A stretch of DNA of 64,000 nucleotides from Comamonas avium (GCF_014836675.1 NZ_JACSQK010000002.1:62001-126000), one strand, 5' to 3'. Numbered from the stretch's first letter, positions 8,527 through 19,685 are shown. The notes: generated by a model from the sequence alone, not told the origin. Numbers and translations: made by a program.

Positions 8527-9450
8527 CTAGTGCCGCGTCGCCCACCAGCACACCAGCGAGCCACCGGTAATGAGCACCACGCCTTGCCAGAACGGCAGAC
8601 CCGGCTGCACCGACAGCCACACACTGGCCCACAGTGCCGACAGTACAGGGGTGAAATAAGAGCCAGCTGCCATCACCGCCAGATTGCCGCGCTGAATGCC
8701 ATGCTCCCAGCAGCTATAGCCCAGTGCCGTCGCCCCGCCCACGGCAAGCACCTGTGCCACCACGCTCCAGCTCCATTGCATGGGCGGTGCATCGACTGCC
8801 AGCCACTGCAGCCACAGCAATGCTGCGGTGAGGATCAGGAACAGGCCCACCCCATTAAAGCCCCCGCCAAACATGCGCGCCAGCACAGAGTACGCAGGCC
8901 ACATCAGTGCTGCACCAAAAGCCAGTGCATAGGCCAGCGGATTGGCCGCCATGTGCGTGCCCAAATTGCGCCACCAAGGCGCCGCACTGGCTTGTGCGCC
9001 CTCACCCATCACCATGACCAGACCCCACAGGCACAGGGCCGCCCCGGGCCACAGCCACCAGCGGGCACGCTGCTGGCGGCACACCACGGCCAGCACAATG
9101 GTCAGGCTTGGCCAGAGGTAATTGATCATGCCCAGCTCCAGCGATTGCGGGCGGTCATGGGCCAGCCCGATTGCCAAAGACAGGCAGATTTCGTAGAACG
9201 CAAACAGCAGCCCGCAAGCGAGCAGATACACCCGTGAGACCCCGCGCAGCTGCGTGCGCGATGGCAGGCCTTTGACCATCAGGACAAAGCCTGCACTCAC
9301 GCTGTAAAGCACGGCCGCACCGCCCAGGGCACCCAGCGCTTCGGCCACAGAACGCATCAGGCCAACCGTGCAGCTCCAGCACACCACGGCAATCAGGCCA
9401 ATCAAGGTGGCACGGCGCACCTGGGCAGCCTTGGCTGTTAAGTCAGACAT
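8527..9450 (-). CDS. yddG: YddG-type aromatic amino acid exporter (DMT superfamily)
   Basis: A 307-residue inner-membrane protein with about ten hydrophobic helices. It aligns by eye along its length with E. coli YddG: ATLIGLIAVVCWSCTVGLMR at the start, YEICLSLAIG, MINYLWPSLTI, a central FNGVGLF segment, MAAGSYFTPVLSALWA and the ending GGSLVCWWATR. YddG exports aromatic amino acids and some toxic analogues. The gene stands alone between convergent recX and leftward argC, with an intergenic repeat upstream. The ATG at 9450 is chosen over a TTG at 9453; neither has a clear ribosome site. Substrate range is inferred from the family. Confidence 0.85.
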   Translation of the reverse strand: MSDLTAKAAQVRRATLIGLIAVVCWSCTVGLMRSVAEALGALGGAAVLYSVSAGFVLMVKGLPSRTQLRGVSRVYLLACGLLFAFYEICLSLAIGLAHDRPQSLELGMINYLWPSLTIVLAVVCRQQRARWWLWPGAALCLWGLVMVMGEGAQASAAPWWRNLGTHMAANPLAYALAFGAALMWPAYSVLARMFGGGFNGVGLFLILTAALLWLQWLAVDAPPMQWSWSVVAQVLAVGGATALGYSCWEHGIQRGNLAVMAAGSYFTPVLSALWASVWLSVQPGLPFWQGVVLITGGSLVCWWATRH

Positions 9451-9461
9451 CAAGCATGCAT

Positions 9462-9560
9462 CATAAAAAGTAGCTGTTAACGCTTGCAGTTCAATGGTTT
9501 CAGATACATATCGATCTAAAAACCAATGAATACGCGCGTAGTGCGCTATGAATAAAAAAT
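9462..9560. repeat. Intergenic imperfect-palindrome repeat, long form (copy A)
   Basis: This belongs to a dispersed family also seen at 21250-21345 and 36928-37021. It shares the core TTTCAGATA, seven bases, ATCTAAAAAC with the second copy, and has A/T-rich ends around outer arms built on AGC and CGCTT elements. Confidence 0.55.
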
Positions 9561-9574
9561 ACGGTCGCTCTGCG

Positions 9575-9599
9575 TAAAAAAAGCGGCACCAGACCGCTT
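9575..9599 (-). terminator. Terminator after argC
   Basis: The arms AAGCGG and CCGCTT flank a seven-base loop, and the minus strand continues with seven T. It ends leftward argC transcripts. Confidence 0.75.
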
Positions 9600-9628
9600 C
9601 TTTGTTGTGAGCGCTGACAGCGCGGCGC

Positions 9629-12049
<2,421 letters not shown>

Positions 12050-12070
12050 AAAGCCCTCGGAGATAAAAAC

Positions 12071-12970
12071 ATGTCGATCTTTATCAACAAAGACACCAAA
12101 GTCATCACCCAGGGCATTACCGGCAAGACCGGTCAGTTCCACACCGAAAAGTGCCAAGAGTACGCAAACGGCAAGAACGCCTTCGTAGCGGGTGTGAACC
12201 CCAAGAAGGCTGGCGAGCGCATTTTTGACATCCCAATCTTCGGCTCCGTCAAAGACGCTGCCAAAGAAACCGGTGCCACTGTTTCCGTGATCTATGTGCC
12301 ACCAGCAGGCGCTGCAGCTGCCATCTGGGAAGCCGTAGAAGCCGACCTGGATCTGGCCATCTGTATCACCGAAGGCATCCCAGTGCGTGACATGCTGGAA
12401 GTGCGCAACAAAATGCGCGCCAAGGTCGCCGCAGGCGGCAAGGAAACCCTGCTGCTGGGCCCTAACTGCCCCGGTCTGATTACGCCTGACGAAATCAAGA
12501 TCGGCATCATGCCCGGTCACATCCACAAGAAGGGCCGTATCGGCGTGGTCTCGCGCTCCGGCACGCTGACTTACGAAGCCGTGGCTCAACTGACCGAACT
12601 GGGCATTGGCCAGTCCTCGGCTGTCGGTATTGGTGGTGACCCCATCAACGGTCTGAAGCACATCGACGTGATGCGCGCCTTCAATGACGATCCAGACACC
12701 GACGCCGTCATCATGATTGGTGAAATCGGTGGCCCGGACGAAGCCGAAGCCGCTCTGTGGTGCAAGGCCAATATGACCAAGCCAATCGTTGGCTTTATCG
12801 CTGGCGTGACAGCGCCTCCCGGCAAGCGCATGGGCCACGCTGGCGCGCTGATCTCTGGCGGTGCTGACACGGCTGACGCCAAGCTGGCCATCATGGAAGA
12901 GTGTGGTTTCACCATCACGCGCAATCCTTCCGAAATGGGCCGCCTGCTGCAAGGCCTGCTCAAGAAGTAA
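12071..12970 (+). CDS. sucD: Succinyl-CoA synthetase, alpha subunit
   Basis: A 299-residue alpha subunit that binds CoA and carries the phosphohistidine. The CoA-binding Rossmann part has [15 protein letters not shown] and GVNPKKAG. The active histidine is His256 in [23 protein letters not shown] stands eight bases before the ATG. It is the second gene of the sucCD operon and is followed by a terminator at 12992. Confidence 0.98.
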   Translation: MSIFINKDTKVITQGITGKTGQFHTEKCQEYANGKNAFVAGVNPKKAGERIFDIPIFGSVKDAAKETGATVSVIYVPPAGAAAAIWEAVEADLDLAICITEGIPVRDMLEVRNKMRAKVAAGGKETLLLGPNCPGLITPDEIKIGIMPGHIHKKGRIGVVSRSGTLTYEAVAQLTELGIGQSSAVGIGGDPINGLKHIDVMRAFNDDPDTDAVIMIGEIGGPDEAEAALWCKANMTKPIVGFIAGVTAPPGKRMGHAGALISGGADTADAKLAIMEECGFTITRNPSEMGRLLQGLLKK

Positions 12971-12991
12971 GCCACAGCAGCTTGCTGACCA

Positions 12992-13028
12992 AAAAGGCCG
13001 TGCCGACTTCTGTCGGGGCGGCCTTTTT
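12992..13028 (+). terminator. Terminator after sucCD
   Basis: Arms of about fifteen bases, AAAGGCCGTGCCGAC and GTCGGGGCGGCCTTT, pair with two mismatches around TTCT and end in a T-run. Confidence 0.8.
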
Positions 13029-13120
13029 GCCTGAACATGCCGCGAGCACCCAGCCATTTACGCAAAACTACGCACGCCACTGGGCAAGCGCAGGCGTAAA
13101 CTGCCGACTCCAAAAAAAGT

Positions 13121-13152
13121 AAACGCCGCTCTGCATCTGCAGAACGGCGTTT
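13121..13152 (+). promoter_or_regulatory. Hairpin in the leader of the first terC-like gene
   Basis: AAACGCCG pairs perfectly with CGGCGTTT, extended inward by a further stem with one mismatch, and is followed by a short T-run. It lies 25 bases before the start codon, so it may be a second terminator for sucCD or an attenuator. It does not carry yybP-ykoY motifs. Confidence 0.5.
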
Positions 13153-13176
13153 TCAATTCATAACAGTGGAGTAAAA

Positions 13177-13860
13177 ATGGAATTTCTGAGCACTGCCGAT
13201 TTCTGGATCGGCCTGATGAAGATCGTCTGGATCAACATCATTCTTTCTGGTGACAACGCTGTCGTCATCGCCCTTGCTGCCCGTTCACTGCCGCCGGAGC
13301 AGCAAAAGAAAGCCATCATGTTTGGCTCTGGCGCTGCCGTTTTTCTGCGCATCGTGCTGACGGTGGTTGCGGCCAAGCTGCTGGAGCTTTCGTTCCTGCA
13401 AGTCATCGGCGGCTGCCTGCTGCTGTGGATCGGCTACCAGCTGCTGACTGGCGGTGAGGAAGAAGAAGGCCAAGCCAAGGGCAAGGGCTCCATGGCTGCG
13501 GCCATTCGTACCATCTTGATCGCCGATCTGGTGATGAGTCTGGACAACGTGATTGCCGTTGCAGCTACCGCCCAGGGCAACATGGTGCTGCTGATCATGG
13601 GCCTGGCCATCTCCATCCCTCTGGTCATCTTTGGCTCTACCCTGATGATCAAGCTGATGGACCGCTTCCCCGTCATCATCACGCTGGGTGCAGCCCTGAT
13701 TGGCTGGGTCGGTGGTGAAACCATCGTCAACGACAACCTGCTGCACGGGGTCGCACTGGCCCACCCATGGCTGCACTACGTAGCTGCTGCTGCGGGTGCC
13801 GTTTTGGTGGTCGCCGTAGGCAAGTGGATGCAAGCCCGCCAGGTCAAACCATTGGCCTGA
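13177..13860 (+). CDS. TerC/YjbE-family integral membrane protein (copy 1)
   Basis: A 227-residue TerC-family protein with seven or so membrane helices. It holds both conserved acidic signatures: NIILSGDNAVVIALAARSLP near the start and IADLVMSLDNVIAVAATAQG in the middle. The latter Asp-Asn pair is thought to coordinate metal in manganese exporters of this family. An acidic cytoplasmic loop (GGEEEEGQAKGKG) separates the halves. GGAG lies five bases before the ATG. A second paralogue at 19686 is preceded by a manganese riboswitch; this one is not. Manganese efflux is the likely function but unproven here. Confidence 0.88.
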   Translation: MEFLSTADFWIGLMKIVWINIILSGDNAVVIALAARSLPPEQQKKAIMFGSGAAVFLRIVLTVVAAKLLELSFLQVIGGCLLLWIGYQLLTGGEEEEGQAKGKGSMAAAIRTILIADLVMSLDNVIAVAATAQGNMVLLIMGLAISIPLVIFGSTLMIKLMDRFPVIITLGAALIGWVGGETIVNDNLLHGVALAHPWLHYVAAAAGAVLVVAVGKWMQARQVKPLA

Positions 13861-13896
13861 GCCGGCACAGGCACAGGCACAGGCACCAGCCAGCAC

Positions 13897-13918
13897 CAGC
13901 GCCTTCGGGCGCTTTTTC
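13897..13918 (+). terminator. Terminator after first terC-like gene
   Basis: AGCGCC, a TTCG tetraloop, then GGCGCT and a T-run. Confidence 0.82.
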
Positions 13919-14120
13919 TTGGCTGGCACAGCGTATCCACAAGCTTCACCCCTGTGCCAGCCCGCGCTGGCCTTAAAACCAAGGCAGTCTGTGTGCTGCA
14001 ATGCCTGCAATCTGACAAAAACGTCACTTACAGTAGGCACCGCCCCTAGAAACGTGACATTTCCCGCCTATTTGCAAGCAAATTTTGCAAAGTTTCACGC
14101 TTTCCCGTGTAGGACAGGGC

Positions 14121-14136
14121 TGGCACGCCGATTGCT
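14121..14136 (+). promoter_or_regulatory. Sigma-54 promoter of pilA
   Basis: TGGCACG, four bases, TTGCT matches the sigma-54 consensus exactly at the -24 GG and -12 GC. It lies 46 bases before the pilin start, as in pilA genes controlled by PilSR. Confidence 0.88.
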
Positions 14137-14181
14137 CTCTCTACACTGTATTTTTCTATTTCTACTTCAAGGAGCTTTTTC

Positions 14182-14673
14182 ATGAAGCGCACGATGCAAA
14201 AGGGTTTCACCCTGATCGAATTGATGATTGTGGTGGCAATCATCGGTATTTTGGCTGCTGTGGCACTGCCTGCTTATCAGGACTACACCGCGCGAGCCAA
14301 GGTTTCTGAACTCATTTTGGCGGCATCCTCGTGCCGCACATCTGTCACAGAGGCCTCGCAAACTGGCATGGCTTCAACCCCTGTGGACAATGGCTTTGGC
14401 TGCGGTGAAAGCACTTCTGCAATCTCGCAATATGTTGCATCCTTAACTACGAGTGAAGATGGCGTCATCACAGTAGCTGCCCGAAACATCGCTCAACTCG
14501 GTACTACCAACGTAAATCTTGAATTGGTTCCATATGTAGATACCGAGTTCGCAACCCCAGCGAAAGCAGAAAACTTCACTGGCGCCCAATTGATGCAAAT
14601 TCGTGGCTGGAAATGCCAAGCACCCACAACAAACGGTATTGATGCTAAGTATCTGCCTGCTAGCTGCCGATAA
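14182..14673 (+). CDS. pilA: Type IV major pilin
   Basis: A 163-residue type IVa prepilin. The leader MKRTMQKG is cut before Phe, giving the N-methylated mature start [20 protein letters not shown] with Glu5. This hydrophobic helix packs the fibre core. The globular part has four cysteines, the last two (GWKC and PASC) forming the usual C-terminal disulfide loop. AAGGAG precedes the ATG. The sigma-54 promoter indicates PilS/PilR control. The gene ends in a terminator, immediately followed by a candidate pilin glycosylation ligase, so the pilin may be glycosylated. The second half of the gene becomes more A+T-rich, resembling its neighbour. Confidence 0.96.
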   Translation: MKRTMQKGFTLIELMIVVAIIGILAAVALPAYQDYTARAKVSELILAASSCRTSVTEASQTGMASTPVDNGFGCGESTSAISQYVASLTTSEDGVITVAARNIAQLGTTNVNLELVPYVDTEFATPAKAENFTGAQLMQIRGWKCQAPTTNGIDAKYLPASCR

Positions 14674-14688
14674 ATTAATTTCTCATTT

Positions 14689-14712
14689 AAAAGCCGCTTA
14701 TGCGGCTTTTTT
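14689..14712 (+). terminator. Terminator after pilA
   Basis: AAAAGCCGC and GCGGCTTTT pair perfectly around four bases, with further T. It ends only seven bases before the next start codon, so the downstream ligase is probably expressed by readthrough, at a low level relative to pilin. Confidence 0.85.
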
Positions 14713-14718
14713 ATTGCA

Positions 14719-16365
14719 ATGCAGCAGCTAGGAATTTTTCTTTTGAGTCTGGCGTGGCTAATTCCCAATATTAGCAGCCCTTGGATTTCCTTCTGGATGG
14801 AGACTGTGGCGGTCACAGGCCTCGTCTTCATGAGTATTGCAACCATAAAATATAAAAATATCAGCCTTGACAGAAGAGTAATATTTTTATTTTTATTTTT
14901 TATAGCGATACAGATTTTTAATTTATTATTACGCCCCAACGCATATTATGGTGATTATTTTTTAGGAATTTTTTACTTTTTTTGCTTTTTTGCAGCCATC
15001 ACTATTGGCCAGAACAATCCAGACTATTTCGAGAAAATATTTTCGATATTTTTGATTACAGCACTCGTTTCATTGGGAATTGCACTGGCACAGTGGTTGA
15101 ACTTGGATTTCGACCGTATGTATCTACGAGAAATCCCACCAAACAGCCGCCCATTCGCCAACACTGGACAGCCCAACCACCTTGGTACATTGATGGTTTG
15201 GGGGATGATTGCTGCCTTGGCCATACGTGCACAAGCAAAGATATCCGTGGCAACGACCTTGTTATTACTTGCCGCGTTGAGCTTCGGGGCCGCCCTTACA
15301 CAGTCCCGTACAGCACTCATTCAGTTCATAGGGTGCAGCGTTCTAATAATATTTTTTCGACGAAGAAATATTCTGCCTATTTCTTCGATTTGGGCAGTGA
15401 TTGCAATTGGGATGATTTTTATATTTACATTGTTGCTCCCAGATATTTCCATATGGCTTGGCACTGCAGTTGAGCGTAGTGTTTCAGAGACCGGTATAAA
15501 AACCAATCGAACGCAACACTGGCTCTCCATGCTTGACGCAATCGCAGTACATCCATGGATTGGCTGGGGCTGGCAAGGAGCTGCCCAAGCACAACTGCAA
15601 GGTACTCAATTTGCAATTAAAGAAAGTATTTATCAATACACGCACAATATTGCATTAGATATTATTATCTGGTTTGGATTGCCTGCAGGAATTATTCTTC
15701 TTATTTTGATTTCTCACAAATATTTTATTATTTTCAAAAAAACAAGAACCCCCGCACAAGCATTTGGTTTTCTTGCATTTTTTGCATTCACCATACATTG
15801 CCTGCTTGAATATCCATTTTCTTACATGCACTTATTAATTCCAGCGGGGATTTTTTTCGGCTTGGCAAGCAACGAACCAACAAACGAGAGAAATAAAATT
15901 CCCAGTATTTTTATTAAACCAATTATTTTTATTTCAAGCTGCCTTATTATTTTCATTGTTTTTGAATACAAGAAAATAGAAGAATATACGATGGGACTAC
16001 GTTTTTCGTATGCAAATATAGGCCAAATCAAGCTTCCAGATTCACCATCTGTTATTCTTCTTACCCAAGCTCTTAGTCTTGCTAAAAAGACAAACTTACG
16101 ACCGAAAGAAAATATCAATACCGATGAGGCAAATGAGTACTTTCAGGCAGCTATGCGGTATGGAACTTTACGTCTTTTGCTGCATGCTGCTTTAGCAGCA
16201 GGATTTCAGGAGAATCCCCTGAAAAGCAAAGAATTTTTAATGAATATCTGCAAAATTCATTCGCCATCTGGTTGTTTGTATGCGCAAAGCATGTGGAGCG
16301 AGTGGAAAGAATCTTATCCATTCAGTATTGGAAAAATAGATTTTCCGGTAACACCCCACCCCTAA
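14719..16365 (+). CDS. PglL/TfpO-type O-oligosaccharyltransferase (Wzy_C superfamily)
   Basis: A 548-residue membrane protein with about 11-12 helices. The motif NTGQPNHLGTLM, the helix motif LTQSRTALIQF, and HPWIGWGWQGAA with YTHNIALDIIIWFGLPAG in the large periplasmic loop match protein O-glycosylation ligases of the PglL/PilO/TfpO group, which share the Wzy/WaaL fold. The C-terminal 150 residues resemble the virulence-factor polymerase C-terminal domain. It directly follows pilA, the usual place for a pilin-specific ligase. The gene is strikingly A+T-rich with long T-runs, unlike all neighbours, which suggests horizontal acquisition. No ribosome site is visible before the ATG. An O-antigen polymerase or ligase role is the main alternative. 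Confidence 0.78.
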   Translation: MQQLGIFLLSLAWLIPNISSPWISFWMETVAVTGLVFMSIATIKYKNISLDRRVIFLFLFFIAIQIFNLLLRPNAYYGDYFLGIFYFFCFFAAITIGQNNPDYFEKIFSIFLITALVSLGIALAQWLNLDFDRMYLREIPPNSRPFANTGQPNHLGTLMVWGMIAALAIRAQAKISVATTLLLLAALSFGAALTQSRTALIQFIGCSVLIIFFRRRNILPISSIWAVIAIGMIFIFTLLLPDISIWLGTAVERSVSETGIKTNRTQHWLSMLDAIAVHPWIGWGWQGAAQAQLQGTQFAIKESIYQYTHNIALDIIIWFGLPAGIILLILISHKYFIIFKKTRTPAQAFGFLAFFAFTIHCLLEYPFSYMHLLIPAGIFFGLASNEPTNERNKIPSIFIKPIIFISSCLIIFIVFEYKKIEEYTMGLRFSYANIGQIKLPDSPSVILLTQALSLAKKTNLRPKENINTDEANEYFQAAMRYGTLRLLLHAALAAGFQENPLKSKEFLMNICKIHSPSGCLYAQSMWSEWKESYPFSIGKIDFPVTPHP

Positions 16366-16453
16366 ATTCAGTGCAATATGCGCACAAAAAATATCGAAAC
16401 CAAAAAACATTACAAATAATCGCAAGAAAATATATAAGCATGTACCTCTGCGC

Positions 16454-16939
16454 TTAGTTCGTCGACTTGCCCCCCCGCTTTTCCAGCACCCGCACGCCCT
16501 GCATCACCATCTCTTTGTCTACCGCCTTGCACATGTCATACACCGTGAGCAAGGCGATTTGTACGGCAGTCAGCGCCTCCATCTCTACGCCGGTTTTGCC
16601 ATGCAGCTCAACGGTGGCTTCGCAGCGCACCGCGTTTTCTGCAGGCAACAGCTCAAAATCGACGGCCACACGGGTCAGTGCCAAGGGGTGGCACAGCGGA
16701 ATCAGGTTGCTGGTTTGCTTGGCCGCCATGATGCCGGCGATGCGGGCAATGCCCAGTACATCACCTTTCTTGGCAGTGCCGCTTTGAATGATGGCCAGTG
16801 TTTCGGGCTTCATCACAATGCGGCCTTCCGCCACTGCAACGCGGTGCGTTGGGGCTTTACCGCCGACATCCACCATGTGCGCCTGACCATGGGCGTCAAA
16901 GTGGGTCAGGCCGTGGTTGGGGTGGTTTTGCTCGCTCAT
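16454..16939 (-). CDS. moaC: Cyclic pyranopterin monophosphate synthase MoaC
   Basis: A 161-residue MoaC, which rearranges the GTP-derived product of MoaA into cyclic pyranopterin monophosphate in molybdenum cofactor synthesis. Signature regions are [13 protein letters not shown] near the start, [11 protein letters not shown] with the catalytic histidine, [10 protein letters not shown], and [12 protein letters not shown] with the conserved Asp and Lys. ATG 16939 is preferred to an extended frame beginning at 16984, which lacks family residues. It is convergent with the ligase gene across 88 A+T-rich bases with no clear terminator. Other moa genes are not in the window. Confidence 0.96.
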   Translation of the reverse strand: MSEQNHPNHGLTHFDAHGQAHMVDVGGKAPTHRVAVAEGRIVMKPETLAIIQSGTAKKGDVLGIARIAGIMAAKQTSNLIPLCHPLALTRVAVDFELLPAENAVRCEATVELHGKTGVEMEALTAVQIALLTVYDMCKAVDKEMVMQGVRVLEKRGGKSTN

Positions 16940-17082
16940 AAAGGGTCTCTGCCGGTCAATGGGTGGGGCGATCTGCCGAGGCAATCCATGTCAAAAACAT
17001 GTAAAGCGGGGAACATGGTCGCAATGCAGGCATCATAAGAGCCTGTTCCTGCCTCAGATGGCCTTGCGCCCTTTTGTTGCCC

Positions 17083-18627
17083 ATGATGACTGCTTTCACT
17101 GGTTTGGCCGCGCCAGCACTGCGCAAAAGTTTGCTGATACTGGCCTTGAGTGCGCCCCTGTGGCATATCGCGCCCACGCACGCGCAGCTGGCTCTGCCCA
17201 ATATGGGCGATGGCGCAGAGATCACCAGCAGCGAAGAGCGCCGCCTGGGTGACCGCATCATTCGCTCGCTGTACCGCGACCCGGACTACATTGACGACCC
17301 GCAGCTGCAGGCTTATGTGATGAGCATCTGGCAGCCTTTGGTGCAGGCCGCCAAGGCACGTGGAGACATGTCGCCGGAGCTGGAGGAGCGTTTTGCCTGG
17401 CAAATTTTGCTGGGCCGCGATAAAAGCATCAACGCATTTGCTTTGCCCGGTGGTTATCTGGGCGTGCATCTGGGCCTGATCGGTGCGGTATCCAGCAGCG
17501 ATGAGCTGGCCACCGTCATGGCACACGAGTTGACGCACGTGACCCAGCGTCACATTGCACGCATGATTGGCGAGGAGAAAAAGAGCACCCCATTGCTGGT
17601 CGCAGGGATGATTTTGGGTGCGCTGGCCGCCAGCAAAAGCCCGGATGCGGCCAATGCATTGATTCTGGGGGGGCAGGCAGCGGCCATTCAGAACCAGTTG
17701 AGTTTTTCGCGCAGCATGGAACGCGAGGCTGACCGCATTGGCTACAGCCTGCTGGCCCCGGCAGGCTTTGCCCCGCAAGGGGCTGTGAGCATGTTTGCAA
17801 AGCTCCAGCATGCCAGCCGCCTCAACGACAACGGCAGCTGGCCCTATCTGCGCAGTCACCCGCTGACCACCGAGCGCATGGCAGACATGCAGACGCGGGT
17901 GCCACATGACCAGACACAGCCGCCCCAGCCTACGATGGAGCACACCATGATGGCGGCCCGGGCACGCGTTCTGAGCCGCCCAGGCCCTGACAGGCTGCGC
18001 CAGTGGGCCGCGCAGCCACGGCTGCCTGAGTTTGCGCAGCTGCCCGCTCTGGAGCAGGCCAGCCAGCTGTATGCGGCCACGCTCAGCTACATGGAGTTGA
18101 AGAACCTGGCCGACGCCCGCCAATCGTGGGGTCAGCTTCAGGCACTCGTACAGACCCAAGGCGATGCGCCTGCCCAGCAGCAAGTGCGCTGGCTGGGGGC
18201 AGAGCTGGAGCTTGCGGCCCAGCAACCACAGGCCGCACTGCGGCTGCTGGGCCTGAGCGATTTACAGGGAAAAATCCCGCGGCCTGCCATGATTTTAGGC
18301 AGCCAGGCCCTGATTGCCGCAGGCCAGCCGCACAAGGTGTCTGACCGGCTGCAAACCTGGGTCATTGAGCAGCCCAATGACGCCTGGGCCTGGCGCTTGC
18401 TGGCGCAGGCATGGCAGGCGCAGGGGCTGGGGCTGCGCGCCATCCGCGCAGAAGCGGAGGCGCATGCCGCACATTACGACTATGCGGCCGCCATTGACCG
18501 CTTCAGAGCCGCTCAGGATCTGGCCCGCCGCAGCCATACGCAGGCCGATTACATTGAGGCGTCGATCATTGATACACGGCTGCGTGCCGTGGATTCACTG
18601 CTGCGGGAACAGGCGCGCGAGAAGTGA
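17083..18627 (+). CDS. M48-family metalloprotease with TPR region, BepA-like
   Basis: A 514-residue exported protein. After a signal peptide ending near THAQ comes an M48 peptidase domain with the zinc motif HELTH (His148, Glu149, His152) and the third ligand Glu215 in EREADRIGYSL. The C-terminal half is alpha-helical and alanine-rich, with TPR-like repeats. This layout is that of BepA/YfgC, a periplasmic protease and chaperone that helps LptD and BAM assembly and degrades stalled outer-membrane proteins. The start may be ATG 17083 or 17086; a TTG at 17074 is also open and none has a good ribosome site. Its 3' end overlaps the convergent gene by 33 bases. Confidence 0.9.
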   Translation: MMTAFTGLAAPALRKSLLILALSAPLWHIAPTHAQLALPNMGDGAEITSSEERRLGDRIIRSLYRDPDYIDDPQLQAYVMSIWQPLVQAAKARGDMSPELEERFAWQILLGRDKSINAFALPGGYLGVHLGLIGAVSSSDELATVMAHELTHVTQRHIARMIGEEKKSTPLLVAGMILGALAASKSPDAANALILGGQAAAIQNQLSFSRSMEREADRIGYSLLAPAGFAPQGAVSMFAKLQHASRLNDNGSWPYLRSHPLTTERMADMQTRVPHDQTQPPQPTMEHTMMAARARVLSRPGPDRLRQWAAQPRLPEFAQLPALEQASQLYAATLSYMELKNLADARQSWGQLQALVQTQGDAPAQQQVRWLGAELELAAQQPQAALRLLGLSDLQGKIPRPAMILGSQALIAAGQPHKVSDRLQTWVIEQPNDAWAWRLLAQAWQAQGLGLRAIRAEAEAHAAHYDYAAAIDRFRAAQDLARRSHTQADYIEASIIDTRLRAVDSLLREQAREK

Positions 18628-18948
18628 TTCGATGGCCAGACCGAGCAGCGAGTAAAGGATAGCCCCCCATACTGCGGCCCAAAAGCCTGCGACGTGCAGG
18701 CCGCCCAGCATGCCCGATGCCGACCACAGCATCAGCCCGTTGATCACAAAGAGGAACAGGCCCACCGTAATCAAGGTGACGGGCAAGGTCAGCAGTATCA
18801 GCACTGGGCGCACCAGTGTATTGAGCAAGCTGATGACCACCACCGCCCACAACGCAGAGCCAAAGCTTTCAACCTGTACGCCGCTAAATACGGCAGCCAC
18901 CAAAAGCAATGCGCCTGCATTCAGCAGCCATTTGAGCAAAATTTTCAT
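18595..18948 (-). CDS. YvlD/phage-holin-4 family small membrane protein
   Basis: A 117-residue protein with four membrane helices, beginning MKILLKWLLNAGALLLVAA. The motif SLLNTLVRPVLILLTLPVTL followed by GLFLFVINGLMLW is typical of the DUF360 (phage holin 4, YvlD) family, widespread in chromosomes and not tied to prophage. Its function is unknown. ATG 18948 is chosen because the frame upstream to 19086 has no family character and overlaps a terminator. It overlaps the 3' end of the convergent M48 gene. Confidence 0.85.
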   Translation of the reverse strand: MKILLKWLLNAGALLLVAAVFSGVQVESFGSALWAVVVISLLNTLVRPVLILLTLPVTLITVGLFLFVINGLMLWSASGMLGGLHVAGFWAAVWGAILYSLLGLAIESLLARLFPQQ

Positions 18949-19017
18949 GGAATCCAGCATAGCAGCCAGCAGGGGCACTGGCGCTGTACACACCGGCATG
19001 AATCTGCAATGAAGCAT

Positions 19018-19044
19018 AAAAAAAGGGGCTCTGAAGCCCCTTTT
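19018..19044 (-). terminator. Terminator after the UspA-like gene
   Basis: AAAGGGGCT and AGCCCCTTT pair around four bases, with a seven-base T-run on the minus strand. Confidence 0.8.
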
Positions 19045-19063
19045 GCATTTCTGCCCGCTATGT

Positions 19064-19531
19064 TCAGGCAGCCAGTGTTTCGCCAATCAACACGGTCCAA
19101 AGTGCACCAATTCCGGCCAGGGTACCAGCCAGCTTGCGCAGAGGCGAAACGCCCGCTGGAGCGGCCGCTAGCTGTACCTCTTGCTCCTGCATCTTGGGGC
19201 GGCGCATGTCGATCACTTGCGCCTGCGCGCCGTGTTCGGCCTGCAGGCTGGCCAGCAGTTCGGGCAAAGGGCCACGCGCCAGCACCGTGCTGACCTGCAC
19301 GCCACGCGCATTGAGCATGGGCACGCAGTCTTGAAAAAGACGATCCGCCCATTTATTGCGCCAGTTTTCACGAGAGCGATTGCTCACAAACTTGCTGACA
19401 CGATGGGTAATACGAGGGGCGCAGGCCACCAGCACCCACTGCGCGCGGCTGGCCTGGGGCGCTTGCGCGGTTGCTTGCAGCAAGCGCCGGGCGTACTCAG
19501 CGTCGTCCACGTATACGATGATGGTTTCCAT
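19064..19531 (-). CDS. Hypothetical UspA-like protein with C-terminal membrane helix
   Basis: A 155-residue protein I do not recognise firmly. The N terminus METIIVYVDDAEYARRLLQA and the following helix and strand WVLVACAP suggest a Rossmann-like universal-stress fold: a first strand with a conserved Asp, and later VQVSTVLARGPLPELLASL as the next beta-alpha unit. The nucleotide-binding GxxGxxG motif of ATP-binding UspA proteins is absent. The last 25 residues (LRKLAGTLAGIGALWTVLIG) are hydrophobic and would form a C-terminal anchor. GAGG precedes the ATG. It sits between a TerC-family gene and a YvlD-like gene, each with its own terminator. Confidence 0.6.
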   Translation of the reverse strand: METIIVYVDDAEYARRLLQATAQAPQASRAQWVLVACAPRITHRVSKFVSNRSRENWRNKWADRLFQDCVPMLNARGVQVSTVLARGPLPELLASLQAEHGAQAQVIDMRRPKMQEQEVQLAAAPAGVSPLRKLAGTLAGIGALWTVLIGETLAA

Positions 19532-19571
19532 CTATGTCTTTCCTCAGTCGGTAGCAGAAGTTGAAGGCGTG

Positions 19572-19645
19572 TCAAAAAAACAAAAGCCCTGCTGAGACTA
19601 CCACCAGAGGATTTGGTTCCTTGGTGTGACCCACAGCAGGGCTGA
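19572..19645 (-). terminator. Terminator after second terC-like gene
   Basis: AGCCCTGCTG and CAGCAGGGCT pair perfectly across a loop of about 40 bases, followed on the minus strand by TTTTGTTTTTTT. The loop is longer than usual. Confidence 0.65.
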
Positions 19646-19685
19646 GCCAGATACAAGGCACGGACCATGCCGTGCCCTGACTGGT

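Larger units (their letters stand above)
13861..14181 (+). other. terC-pilA intergenic region
   Basis: There is no gene. It holds, in order, a short tandem repeat of GGCACA (13863-13886, four units), a terminator at 13897, about 200 bases with no recognised element, and the sigma-54 promoter of pilA. The stretch between the terminator and the promoter is where an enhancer-binding protein such as PilR would bind; I could not identify the sites. Confidence 0.6.

Noticed and set aside
13031-13176. Possible manganese riboswitch before the first TerC gene
   Set aside because: The GGGGAGUAG and GACC motifs are both absent; only a simple hairpin is present.
13863-13886. GGCACA tandem repeat as a CRISPR or phase-variation tract
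   Set aside because: Only four six-base units, outside any gene and with no spacer structure; probably neutral.
18595-18948. Holin-like gene as a sign of prophage
   Set aside because: The DUF360/YvlD family is a common chromosomal membrane protein, and no phage structural, lysis or integrase genes are nearby.
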